From positions 1,878,501-1,942,500 of the forward strand of contig JAFFSR010000248.1 in assembly GCA_017163975.1 (NCBI GenBank): DNA of 64,000 nt. Reading direction: 5' to 3'. Below, in pieces: positions 32,080 through 43,488 of the stretch. Made by a program: the position numbers and the translations under genes. The first letter of the stretch is position 1; each line of letters starts with the position of its first letter. Below the pieces are notes generated by a model. The model was not told the origin of the DNA, made no database searches, and was given only the letters and a program-made list of their open reading frames with translations. Source of the stretch: Anastatus disparis (Eukaryota; Arthropoda; Insecta; Hymenoptera; Eupelmidae).

Positions 32080-32813
32080 TGTGAGCGCCCGAGTATGTAC
32101 GGCCCTGAAACCGTACGATACTGGAAGATGCGCGCGCAAACACTCAAAAAGACCAAAGTGGTTGAACATGCAAGCGCGCGTATGTACGTATACGCGCTTG
32201 CATGTATAAGTACCACTGAGAGTACACGGCGGCTCTCCCTCTCTTCTACCAAGTGAGAAGAGTGGGAGAAAGACCGAAGAGAGTTGAGGCCGGCAGTGCG
32301 AAGAGCTCAGGACTTTCGTCACTCTTGGATCAGCTCTCTCACGGGATAGTCATACTTTGCTTAAGGCAGCAACAGGCGATAGGCCAACGCATTGTCTTAA
32401 GCAAAGCAGACTTTACACGTGTTAACGTGCCTTATTGTAACTCGTACAATTATAATTTTGTATGTTTTTTAAATAAAGAGCTTATCCAAGCAAAACGATT
32501 CCTCTCCTATTAACCCAGTGTTAAGCCCTGAATGTTAAGGCATTTGGTCCTTAACAACAACGGGCTTTACACATAACAAACCCAACATTATTAACAAATA
32601 TATTTTAAAAGTCAGCTATAGCTAGGCAAGACGTCCTAGCTATAAACGACTTTAACAAAACAACAAAGACACACAAAGAGTCTGCACAAGCTAGGCATGG
32701 CGCGCTAGCTTGTAACGACTCTATAATCATTAGACGACGTTAACTAAATTATAAAATAATTATTAAATAAATAATTAAAGTTAAAATAGAGTAAAATAGG
32801 TAGGAATGTTACA
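32080..32813 (+). repeat. 5' LTR
   Basis: 734 bp, TG...CA ends. Contains a hairpin around GCAAGCGCGCGTATGTACGT / ACGCGCTTGCATG (about 32170-32205). A conserved arrangement of paired imperfect repeats near the 3' end (CTATAGCTAGGCAAGACGTCCTAGCTAT; AAGCTAGGCATGGCGCGCTAGCTT) would form stem-loops in RNA. Confidence 0.92.
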
Positions 32814-33647
32814 TTGGCGCCCACTGGTTCTCAACCGTCGTTGAGAAAACCCACGCGAGAATAGAGTCGCGTATTAACACTTTTATTATATAATAAAATT
32901 TTTATTAAATAATAATAAAACAAAAAATAAAAATGAAAAATAAAATTATAAAAAATAATATAATAAAAATAATAAAACAATAAAAATAAAATAAAAGCAT
33001 GAAAATGCACAAAAAATGGTATATTAAAATACCAAATAAATAAATATATATTATAAAAGAATTTCTTTTGTCTGAAAAAAAAAGCAAATAAAATAGACCG
33101 AAATTTTATTAAATATTAAACCCTTGCACAAACTATTTGTGAATGATATAGGAAATAGACTTGAAGGTCGCGCAGGAAAACAAGAAGATTAGTGTTACAA
33201 TGTACACGTTTGAATTTTTATAAGAATCTTTCGTTATAACTGCGCAAATCTCAAGTCTAAACACGAATATTTAAGAAAGAAAATAGTATGTAGTAAGTAA
33301 AGTCAAAAGGTCGATAGCTAAATAATAGACAAAAAGGAATTCTTAGGCATAGGTTCTCAACGCGAATGAGAACAATTATTGTAATAGAATAACATACGCT
33401 CTTTAATAAAATTAAATAAAATAAATTGAATAAATATATTAAAAAATTAAAAGAGCCATAATAAAAAATAATTGTAAACGAAATTAAAATTTTGAAATTG
33501 CACTTTTAATAATTTAAATTTATTGAAATTAAAAATACCTTGTTGAACAATTAATTTAAACAAGAAAGTATTGAACTAAAAATAGTTAAAATTTTAATTT
33601 CGAAAATATTAATAAATATTGTAATTAGAATAAAAATAAAAATCAAG

Positions 33648-34924
33648 ATGGCAAAAAGAAGATCAGAGATACTGATGCAAGAATTAGATAATCTTGATAA
33701 GACCATAGAGGAAGATGTTAACACAAAACAAAATGAATGGATGAAAGCTGTGTCATATGAATTGACATTGTTGTTTAATAAACAACAAGAGTTGGATGAC
33801 AAAATTACAGCTAGTCCAGACAAAGCTATAGTCTTTAACTTAGAAAAAACCGCAAAACAATAAATTTTAAAGAACAAATAAATGAATTATCAAACAAGAT
33901 AAAAAACTCGTTAGAAGATAATATCATAATTAAAAATCTATTAAACAAATATAAAAAAGAAAATGGAGATTTAGTCAATAAAAATGAATCCCTAAATTAA
34001 GAATTGAGTAAATTAAAAAAAACAATAAATGACGATGAAGCCATTAAAATGGTTCGTGATAATCTAACTCAAAAAATAGATGATACTGCTCAAGAGCAAG
34101 AAGAAAAAATTAATGAATTAAATGAAAAATTAAAAAACAATGGGATTCGAACGCAAGGTTTCGAACCTTATAATAACAAGATAAAAATTCCTTTGCCAAA
34201 GTATGAAGGCACTGAGGTCGAAAGACCAATGAAATTCTTAAATGAATTTGAAAAGTACATTGCATTAAAACGACTAGAAGAGGAAGAAACCCTTGAGTTG
34301 TTGCAGACTGTACTACAAAAAGATTCTAACGAATGGTGGTACATCTATCAAGATGATGTGACCACATATCAAGGATTTAAAAATTTATTCCTTGATAGAT
34401 ATTGGAATGAAGATGTCCAAAGAACAACTAGAAGAAAAGTTGAATTTGGACAATTCTATGAGAATGGCAAACTAAGCCGTATGGCTTACGCTACCCAAGT
34501 ATATGGGTTTGCTAAAGAGCTAAATCTTCAGTACACTGAAGAAGAATTAGCCGATAAAATTAGCAAACATTTCAGCAGAAATGTTAGGCAAGCCATGCAA
34601 TTTTCTCAGAGAAAAGATAAGAACACCTTAATTAAAATCTTGTCAGATTTTGACAATGATGATAAACTGCAGGAAAAAAGAGCAGCAAATAAAAATGAAC
34701 AATATAAAAACAATAATCAACAAAAACCATTCAATAAAAACGAGAATACAAATAAAGCTTATTATAATCAAAATAATAATAATCAAAATATAAATGCAAC
34801 AAAATTAATGGATAAAAAGCCAAACAAACAGAAAAATCCCACAAGAGAAATACTTAAAGCTCCTGTGGATAAGAACATTTTAGAAAAATGTTATGATGAA
34901 ATTGATGCACTTCAGGAAAACTGA
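33648..34924 (+). pseudogene. Gypsy-type gag, with a frameshift and a stop
   Basis: The first frame (33648-33863) starts MAKRRSEILMQELDNLDKTI and is coiled-coil-like. Coding similarity continues in another frame after about 33850, crosses a TAA at 33998-34000 and resumes at 34004-34924. The second part has the gag capsid-like segment IPLPKYEGTEVERPMKFLNEF through LFLDRYWNE and KVEFGQFYENGKLSRMAYAT. An Asn/Lys/Gln-rich tail follows, without a visible zinc knuckle. Although the LTRs are almost identical, gag is already broken, so the protein was probably supplied in trans. Confidence 0.75.
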
Positions 34925-35157
34925 ATAAAGTTGCACCTAAATTAAATAATATAAGGGGTAAGGTTGCAACAAATGCTAATACCCCAAAAACACAAAAAAT
35001 TATAAATTCAAAAATATTACCTGAAAAGGGTGAATTAATTAAAACAATCAAAAAACAAAACAGGTTAAACATACATATAAATGCAAAAAGAATAAATGTA
35101 CACTTTGAAATCCCAAATGTTATTAAAGAGTACAATACAAAACATGGTTTTCTGGAA

Positions 35158-35805
35158 GTGTTAAACATGATTTTGAGGAGAGTACATGAAAAGATACTTT
35201 TATACATAGATGGCGAATATGCTAATCTAAAAAATCCTGAGCAAAAACTCAAATCAAATGAGTACACTCAGGTAAAAACCATTGAATCACATGAGAGCGA
35301 TAATGACTCATATTCATGTGCATTCACCTCGAATGAAAATAAAGAAAATTTATTTTATGAGGAAAATAATTATGAACTCACCAATGATGAGATTCATAAA
35401 GGTGAAATAATATCACCAAAACTAGAAATTGAACCAATAGATTTAATTTCGAAACATAAAAAAGTATCTAGCAATGTATCTGCTCAATTATCAACGTATA
35501 AATATGGAACGAAAACTATTAAAAAAGCACCTCTTTATTCTTCAAATGAAAGAATAGAGAAAAACTACAAGTATGGTGACAAAAAGTTATTCGGAAATGC
35601 ATTAAAATGTTATTTAACAAAAAATTATGAAAAATCTAAGTTACGCAAAAATGAAGATAAAACAACATTGGATAAATCCATAATACTCTATGCATTAATA
35701 AGAGATGCACTAAATGAAATTAAAAAAAGTTATGGCCATAGTGGACCAAAAAATAAATATAAAACAATTTTATTAAAAAGTCACCTCGAAAACAATAAAT
35801 TATAA
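35158..35805 (+). pseudogene. Unidentified frame in the Gypsy interior
   Basis: 215 residues, Lys/Asn/Glu-rich, with no motif of protease, reverse transcriptase or integrase. The segment upstream (34925-35157) in the same frame resembles a continuation (VHFEIPNVIKEYNTKHG-like). It could be the tail of gag or a remnant of an additional open frame. A short acidic stretch follows at 35830-35950. Confidence 0.4.
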
Positions 35806-36409
35806 ATCTAAAAAATTACAAAGAGGGGCAATTAAATGATGAAGAAGATAGAAATGAAAAAGAAGAAGACGTAGACGATTGGATAGAAGAATTAAGAAGA
35901 AAAACAACAAATGAGCAAAAAATTAATTTGTATAAAATGAAAAATAATAAAAAATGAAAGTCTTATTAAGTTAAAAATGTAATATTTGTTTTAGTTCTTA
36001 GTTTAAAATAGAAAAAAAAAGTAATAATAAGTTAAAACGAAATATAGAATAATAATTTTTGATTATTAATTAGGAAAAAAAATATAATATAAATAAAATA
36101 AAATAAAAAATTGAGGTTAAAGTACAGCGTAGATACTTATTTTAAGATTTAGTTTCAAAGAAAAAATAATAAATACATTAATTACTTACGCAATTATAAA
36201 AATAAAGTTTAGTTAATGTGAAAACTTTACACACGAAAAAATCTTATTTTATTTTGGGGGGCAAACCTCAACACCAATATAGTTAATAAGTGCGTAATTG
36301 GGTGTTTGAACGCGCACCTTCGTTCAAGTTGCGTTAGAGAAAATAAAATCGATTTTTTCCATTAATCAATCTAATTAAAATTCAAAATATATTATAATTT
36401 GAGGGGCAA

Positions 36410-37143
36410 TGTGAGCGCCCGAGTATGTACGGCCCTGAAACCGTACGATACTGGAAGATGCGCGCGCAAACACCCAAAAAGACCAAAGTGGTTGAACATG
36501 CAAGCGCGCGTATGTACGTATACGCGCTTGCATGTATAAGTACCACTGAGAGTACACGGCGGCTCTCCCTCTCTTCTACCAAGTGAGAAGAGTGGGAGAA
36601 AGACCGAAGAGAGTTGAGGCCGGCAGTGCGAAGAGCTCGGGACTTTCGTCACTCTTGGATCAGCTCTCTCACGGGATAGTCATACTTTGCTTAAGGCAGC
36701 AACAGGCGATAGGCCAACGCATTGTCTTAAGCAAAGCAGACTTTACACGTGTTAACGTGCCTTATTGTAACTCGTACAATTATAATTTTGTATGTTTTTT
36801 AAATAAAGAGCTTATCCAAGCAAAACGATTCCTCTCCTATTAACCCAGTGTTAAGCCCTGAATGTTAAGGCATTTGGTCCTTAACAACAACGGGCTTTAC
36901 ACATAACAAACCCAACATTATTAACAAATATATTTCAAAAGTCAGCTATAGCTAGGCAAGGCATCCTAGCTATAAACGACTTTAACAAAACAACAAAGAC
37001 ACACAAAGAGTCTGCACAAGCTAGGCATGGCGCGCTAGCTTGTAACGACTCTATAATCATTAGACGACGTTAACTAAATTATAAAATAATTATTAAATAA
37101 ATAATTAAAGTTAAAATAGAGTAAAATAGGTAGGAATGTTACA
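36410..37143 (+). repeat. 3' LTR
   Basis: 734 bp, near-identical to 32080-32813. Differences noted: CACTC/CACCC near 36472, CAGG/CGGG near 36639, TTTTAAA/TTTCAAA near 36936, and GACGTCC/GGCATCC near 36960. Confidence 0.92.
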
Positions 37144-37316
37144 ATATGGTACCAGCGTAAAAGACTGCATGCATATGTACGAGACATATTTTCTATAGGA
37201 AAAAAAGAGCAAAGCATAACCTATATCTCTACATATTAGAGAGAGAGAGAATCTTTCTTCCTCATATAAAACAATAGGAACTCTCCCTCCTCCCTTGCGA
37301 CAATTCATTCGCCAAA

Positions 37317-37700
37317 ATGTCTGCTAACGTGTTTCACACAACGTTAAAAGAAATGATTCCACAGAACCCGAAGAACCCGGCAACGGAAGCGTTACAAACG
37401 CAAAATAGTAATATTTCTTCGCAAATCGTGAACCTGGATAAAGCGGGCGCGGCGGGAGTTGGGGGCGGTGCAATCGCACGAACAAGCACACAAAACTCGC
37501 CATAAACTCCGCCATTAAGTTTAATTAGTAAATTCAGATCTAACGCACGGGACGACGTGCATAGAATTTTTGCATTTAAATCTAGAGATCTGTCAATTTT
37601 CGATCAAAATAGATTCTTAATGACTAAAACGGCTGGCGCGTTCCATGCGTATCTAGAGAGGCCTATGAAAATTAGGAGAAAGCTTGTTTCAATGAAATGA
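37317..37700 (+). pseudogene. Possible gag remnant of the old LTR element
   Basis: An ATG in a good context (CAAAATGTCTGC) opens a 62-residue frame. After its TAA the same frame continues with more protein-like sequence (RSNARDDVHRIFAFKSRDL and FLMTKTAGAFHAYLERP) until about 37698. I do not recognise the family; by position just inside the element it may be gag. Confidence 0.35.
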
Positions 37701-38250
37701 AAAATTTACAGCAAGTTCATAACGAGCAATTACAAACGTTTAAAAATCAAATAAAATCTTTAAAATCATTAATATTACAAAGTCAGCATTTAAATAATTT
37801 AAGCAACGTAAATTCTCTAGAAACATATTAAAATAACTCTTCAAAGTCGTTAAATTCAAATTTTATAGATAATAGTAACATGTTAAAAGCAAAACAAAGT
37901 TTAAATTTTAAATTCTCTGGAATTTCGATAAATAATTAAAGACAAAACAGCTTTTCGTCGGCCTGGACCTCTACTCTTAAACAAACGGTATTTTCTTTTT
38001 CAACAATACAACTAAACTTGAACCCTAACACCTCTTATCCGCAAACACAAACAAAGGAACAAACATCTTCAAACTTCAATAACCTTACAACAGATACATA
38101 TAACATGAACACACTCAATTCCTAAACTGTATAAAAAACGCAAGCCGAATATTATTATTAAACCATAGGAGATCAAAACACTCCTCACAGAATGTATAAA
38201 CATGATTAATAATAGAAACTCTTGTATGTTTCCTTTAGTTTCCGCTGATC
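37701..38250. other. AT-rich decayed interior
   Basis: Asn/Ser-rich translation with many stops; no feature identifiable. Confidence 0.35.
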
Positions 38251-38254
38251 CGGC

Positions 38255-39605
38255 TTGCTCGAGGTCATGACTTCCTTCAGTAGTTGGGTCAGAACCCAGG
38301 ATGCTTCAGCAGAGATTCTACGCATCCACGAGCGCATTTCAGCTGAAATCACGGTCACCCCGAGTGACGCACCCGTGAGACACCATCTTGAGCGCGTGGA
38401 GACCTGCTTACTCGAGTTGAGGAGCGAGTATATGCGATCACTCGACGATCGCATGAATGCAGTTAGGCGCACTTTCCAACGCACTTACCCGAGCACTCCA
38501 CCCACTTATGACCACCGCCTCCTGACTTTGTTTGTGGGCAACCAGCCTTTGCGTTCTTTATTGGTTTATAATATGCACAGAGTGTCAAAGAAGGCACTAG
38601 GCGACATACTGCTTGCACGTGGACAGTCAGAATTCAACATTGACGCGGTATTCATTAAAGGTCAGCGGTGCAGTGCTGTCGGGTCGGGTGGAAAGGACAT
38701 GCCTCATGGGTGTTGATTTGCGCGGCGTCGCGGTGACGCTAACGGCAATTGAGACGCTGACCCAATAGTTCTCCATTGGAAAGTTGATTATTGGAAAAAC
38801 CATCAGGTTTTTCGAGAACAGGGTCAGCCTCGAGGGTGTCCTTAAACTCTCGGTCCACAACAGCCCAACGGTGCATTTTGCTTGGAAGAAGAAAAGTGAG
38901 GAGGAGGAATTCGATAAGCTTTCTCTGATTCCATGACTCAGTCCCCAAGCTCGACTCACTCTCTCTTTCATCATTTTGGTCAATTGCCCGCAATCGCTCG
39001 TAGAGCAATTCGTTGAGTTTATAAAAGATAAACAGGTTTTAACAGAGCTGAGCTTGGTAGACTGCTATAACATCGACTCGAAGTTTCAGATATGGCAACT
39101 CCCTGAGAGGATCTTCGCCGTTGTTAACGGATTGAGAATCTTCCGCATGGAGTTAAGTAACTCGATCATCAAAGCACTGGACTTTGTACATCAACCAGTC
39201 ATTGAAAATCATCCTTTTTTGATGGAGTTGAGCCTTAAGGGCAATAAGTTCATAGAACAGAGTTTGCAAAATTGTATTGATGCAACTTCAGAGCTTCGCA
39301 CGGTCGACTTCACGGGCTTGGGCATTCCCCAAATTAGATTAAATTTTTCCGCATCACGTTACCTGACTTCGGTGAAGCTACCATACCATCGGCACCTGGA
39401 GGACACTCTGAACTCTCTTGCTACCCTTCGGATTCGCGACGTCCTTATTACGAATACTTTGTATAAGAATAACAAAGGGAATAACTCCTTTAATCCACGC
39501 TTTGTGGAAGACGTCATACCCAGAGTGCCCTTCTTCAGATTTGCAGCTCAGAGATGCAGGGTTTGTCTGCGCGAAACGACGCGTGATGTGGTGACACACA
39601 CATAG
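38255..39605 (+). pseudogene. Leucine-rich-repeat-like pseudogene
   Basis: Three pieces appear to belong together. The first (38255-38716) is a helical piece ending in a low-quality tail. The middle piece (about 38715-38975) is in a second frame with a TAG at about 38767 and a TGA near 38936. The last (38976-39605), in the same frame as the middle, contains repeats LTELSLVDCYNI and LMELSLKGNKFIEQSLQNCI followed by LRTVDFTGLGI, typical of leucine-rich repeats. It recalls F-box/LRR-type proteins. It lies inside the old LTR-flanked region, directly before the downstream LTR-like block. It may be a captured host gene or a decayed host paralogue. Confidence 0.5.
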
Positions 39606-39850
39606 TCTGTGTATCCACTGAGTATGGCGCTGTTAGCGCACTAAGACATATAAGAGTATACATGCGAACGCCTCTGCGCAGGCGTTAAGACAGACAAGCG
39701 AGTAACAGCGAGGGAGCCACTTCGTTGTATTTAGTCTAGCTCAAACGGTTCTTGTGCTCAGTCACACTGACTGTCTTACAATATATATAATATATTAACA
39801 TACACTTGTCTCGTATCTTTATAGATACCTCTCTCTGATTATCCTTATCC

Positions 39851-40556
39851 TAGGTAGCTACCACAGTCTCATTAGAAGAAGGAGGGAAAAATTGGTAATT
39901 TTTAAAGGAGAGTAATATAATATGAAGTATAATAAAGTTAACTGATTGATTCACTTAGAACGAAAATTACGGGAATAATCTTAAAGTTATGATCAACATT
40001 GAGTCATTTAAATTTTTTTTTGAAAAATTTCATGATGAATATAGGGTTAATATTAGTTCACGGGTTCTATTACATTCATTCAAAGGGTATGGAAAAACAA
40101 TGAATTCATCTCGAACTCCTGCCGCAGACGATGCAGAGGATCCCCTAAGGGTGTCCCTAAATAGACTATTACTAAATTGACGTAAGAGAATCAGGGTATA
40201 GAAATATTCCTTCTGTAACATGAGTTACTGACTTTACAGTGGCATCGAAATTTACTGAAATAATTACAGCCCAGCAAACGGTACTCCGATCAGTACATGG
40301 TTTGCTAACGGGAGTTAAATCATAGTGCCTCGACACTGTGATTGAAATATATCACGTGAGATGGTAGAGGAGCTCCTCAGGGTTACCTTATAACAAAAAA
40401 AAAACTTAGTCATTAGGATTCCGTGGTCTGTAGTATTAGCTTATACTTGGTTAGTTATCGCCAACGGTCTTTCCTGGAATAAAAAGGTTCAATTTAAGGG
40501 TGTGGTTGATTAGAGCAGTTCTTTTGGGTCTGGTTAACTGGCGTTTTTTTCGTTAA
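39851..40556. other. Non-coding
   Basis: I see no gene. A 63-codon open frame near 39989 has no recognisable features. Confidence 0.35.
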
Positions 40557-40880
40557 AAAAGGGCCGAACTATCTGTCTTTGTCTAATAGCGTTTTTCATC
40601 ATTTATGTAAACACTATCCGGTATAACAAGAAAAAAATAGCAGCCCCTGCTAGATATTAGTATAATAAGTAAATTTTGTAATAACAACCAAATTTTTTCA
40701 CTGCGTAGTTTTTGAATAATTAGTCAAAAACTATGCGGTAAAAAATTTGGTTGTTATTACAAAATTTACTAATTATACTAATATCTAGCGGGGGCTGCTT
40801 TTTTTTCTTGTTATACCGGATAATGTTTACATAAATGATGAAAAACGCTATTAAACAAAGACAGATAGTTCGGCCCCTTC
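40557..40880. mobile_element. TTAA-flanked foldback element, nearly perfect palindrome
   Basis: The arms run from GGGCCGAACTATCTGTCTTT (40561) to AAAGACAGATAGTTCGGCCCC (ending 40877) and pair over almost their whole length around a short centre near 40715. TTAA occurs just outside at 40553-40556 and 40881-40884, consistent with a TTAA duplication. Confidence 0.85.
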
Positions 40881-40884
40881 TTAA

Positions 40885-43229
40885 GGGTATGTAATAGGGT
40901 GCATTATTTAGCATAGTTATCGACATTGCAATTTTCCGAATTTTTAATCTTTATTATAAAATTTTTCGAAATTTTTCTATATTAGGCTTTTTATTAGTAA
41001 AAATAGAAGACTGTAATATAGAGATATTTTCAAAACTTTTGGGTTTAGAAATAAAAATTTGGAAAACTGCAATTTCGATATTTTACATTCCCTTAAGTGT
41101 GAGTACAATTGCAGCAAAATAGAGTGTTTGAATAAATTCTACGGATGTTTTGTAATTAATTCTAGGCCAAATGGGATAAGAATCAATAATTGCAGAGAAA
41201 TTAACAACTTCCGTAAACCGTAACTGGCAATAGAAACATACTTATTCCGTTTTGATAAAGAGAATGAATTCGATAGTAACGTGGTAAAGTTACGGACCTG
41301 ACCTTCACCAGATTAATGGTTACTGGGAGCAGAAAGAAATAAATGAAATGTAGCTATACTACTAAGTTATTTGAAAGTGTAGCAATAGATGTTAGTTCTT
41401 CGAATATTTTTATGCGAAGATCTCAAAGCAGAACTGTGTAATTCATTGGTAGTGATTATACGAGATCCATGTTGTAGGATCAGTGTAACTATGGTTCGTG
41501 TTTTAATGTAGCAGTTTGAAGGCTATGCGAGAAGAACTATTAAATAGAATACAGACTGAGGGTATAGCTTTTAGAAGTTAATCATAGTTTGAAAGTAAAA
41601 AAGATTAAACTATTCGTTGGGTTGTTGTGTTGCAGTCAATCAGGGTTCCTTACTTAGTGGTAAAAATCGTGTATTCGTTTGGGTATAGTGGTATGGTTCT
41701 GCTGATTATATAGTAATTTATTCAATCAGGTGGTGACGAGTAAGTGTTCACCAGCAAAATTCTCTAAATGTTTTTAGTCTATAAAAAATCTATATAAAGT
41801 AGTACTTAACTACTGTTCCCACGAAGCTTGGTCAATTTGTAACCCAATGAACCCAAGCAGCGAAACTCAAATAGCAATAGTTTCAATTTTGCAATTTCAA
41901 ACAAGAAAGTACTTTATAGCACTTCTTCACCCGGAAATTCCATAGAATTACAGTTACTGCTGCTCCCCGTCAGCTACTAGTACGCATCGTAGTGATACTC
42001 GTAACCGTGGTATTACTCAAGGTGTGTGATACATATGGTTTAGTATACCGGTATCTCTGTGTCTCAGATTTACTGTTACTTTAGTCGAGTGCACAAGTCG
42101 CTTTGTTGTTGATGTTGCAACGACTTTCGAAGTCACTTCGCAACATATGGTGTCGAGATCTATGTGTTAGTTGGGTGGGTCGGCATACTTAGGTAAGGGT
42201 CGTATGTGAGATCTTAACCGATTAGCCATGACAAAAGAGTATTATGGCGATTTAGAGACTTCAACAATAAAAATAATGGGGGTTAGTCCTGGGTAAAGTT
42301 TTGAGGGTACGCCCTCTATGGCTTTGCTACCCAGACGAGAAACAACTGTTTTCCTAGGGTTTAAGGGTCAAACCACAAATCCGGCTAACTTATGTACCGT
42401 GGTTATATTGGACCTTGAGATTCTCATACCTTATGTGAATATCATTTGTTACCAGTGAACCAGAATCCAGAACCATCCTAGGGGGTCGATTTCTTTGTAT
42501 AGCGGCCGCTTAGTGTGTCAATTGTGTATATATATACGAGTCTTTTGTCTGGTACCATATTAAGGGCACAAAACACCTTTTTTTCGGTCCCACCATCGAA
42601 TTTGGGTTTCTTGCTTTTTTTATAGGAAATTTATTGTAGAATAAGCTCCAACAAGTATTTTTACCCTATCTCATTTAGTTTCGGTTTTATGAAAAAATTA
42701 GTAAAATAAACTTTTAATTGATTTTTTTGTTAATTTTGCTATTTTGAGATTTTTCTCACATTTTTAGCTAATTTTATTAAAACACTATGAGAACTTATTT
42801 TTTTATTACTTGATTCAATAATTCATAAATCATTAATTAATCTCCAAAAAAATTTTTTTAAAAGATTTAATTTTGTTTTTATTTATTAAGTCTATAATGA
42901 TATAATTTTTACAAATTAAAAAAATTTTAAGAATTATTTTTGATTAAATTTTTTAAATTTTTATTGATTTTTTTAGGTTTAATTGAAAAAAAAGAGTTTA
43001 TTTTTTTAATTTTAACAAAATATTTATCTTGATTTAAGTTCTAAAAAGTTTTACATTCATATTTTATTCGGTTTTGATTTTGTAAGGAAACGAGTGGTAC
43101 ATATTCTCCCTCTCACTTTTCTCCCTCCATCTGTAAATAGTTAAACACGTTTTATTTTTCGCTCTTCTTATTTTTGTTCTGGTACTGCATTTTTGTGCCC
43201 TAGGGCGTTTTTCTTACAGACTCTTGCAC
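40885..43229. other. Non-coding region
   Basis: No gene is supported. The first part (41100-42540) has ordinary composition with many stops in all frames and may be decayed retroelement sequence. The part 42590-43080 is very AT-rich. Confidence 0.4.
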
Positions 43230-43488
43230 GCTCAATTTGCAAGGAACCGTCTCAGCTATAAATCATCAGTTTTATCAGCGGTCCTTGCATTTTATCTTGT
43301 ATTTGACATCAGGGTGCTGTTCCTTGGAGGTTAGAATTATCGCAGTTTTGAGATTAGTTTGGAGGCAATTTGGCATCTGCAGGCAGAGATCCTGGTGGCT
43401 AATTTTTCCGACCGATAAAATAGAAGTCTACCTTACCCAATAAGGAGGTCAGTTTTAGTTACTGTAGTGTACACTAGAGGTCGGAGTA

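Larger units (their letters stand above)
32080..37143 (+). mobile_element. Young gag-only Gypsy-type LTR retrotransposon
   Basis: Two 734-bp direct LTRs (TGTGAGCGCC...GAATGTTACA) with about five differences (over 99% identity by eye). A 4-bp target duplication ATAT lies at 32076-32079 and 37144-37147. A primer-binding-site-like TGGCGCCCACTGG follows the 5' LTR, and a purine tract GAGGGGCAA precedes the 3' LTR. Inside there is only gag-like and unidentified sequence. No protease, reverse transcriptase, RNase H or integrase is visible in the 3.6 kb interior. It is therefore non-autonomous and presumably mobilised by an intact relative. Confidence 0.92.
30576..39850 (+). mobile_element. Old LTR-type element, heavily decayed, hosting later insertions
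   Basis: Two copies of a characteristic block flank the region: TATGGCGCTGT(A/T)AGCGCACTAAGAC, ATACATGCGAACGCCTCTGC, GCAGGCGTTAAGACAGACAA and GCCACTTCGTTGTATT. They occur at about 30590-30955 and 39600-39732, in the same orientation. Further downstream both share CTTGTCTCGT (about 31872 and 39811). This fits remains of two LTRs. Between them lie a gag-like start (37317), a leucine-rich-repeat-like pseudogene (38255-39605) and a younger Gypsy element. Boundaries and class are uncertain. Confidence 0.5.

Noticed and set aside
32020..32513. Open frames inside the 5' LTR, repeated in the 3' LTR (36375-36843)
   Set aside because: Their repetition only reflects LTR identity; neither has recognisable domains.
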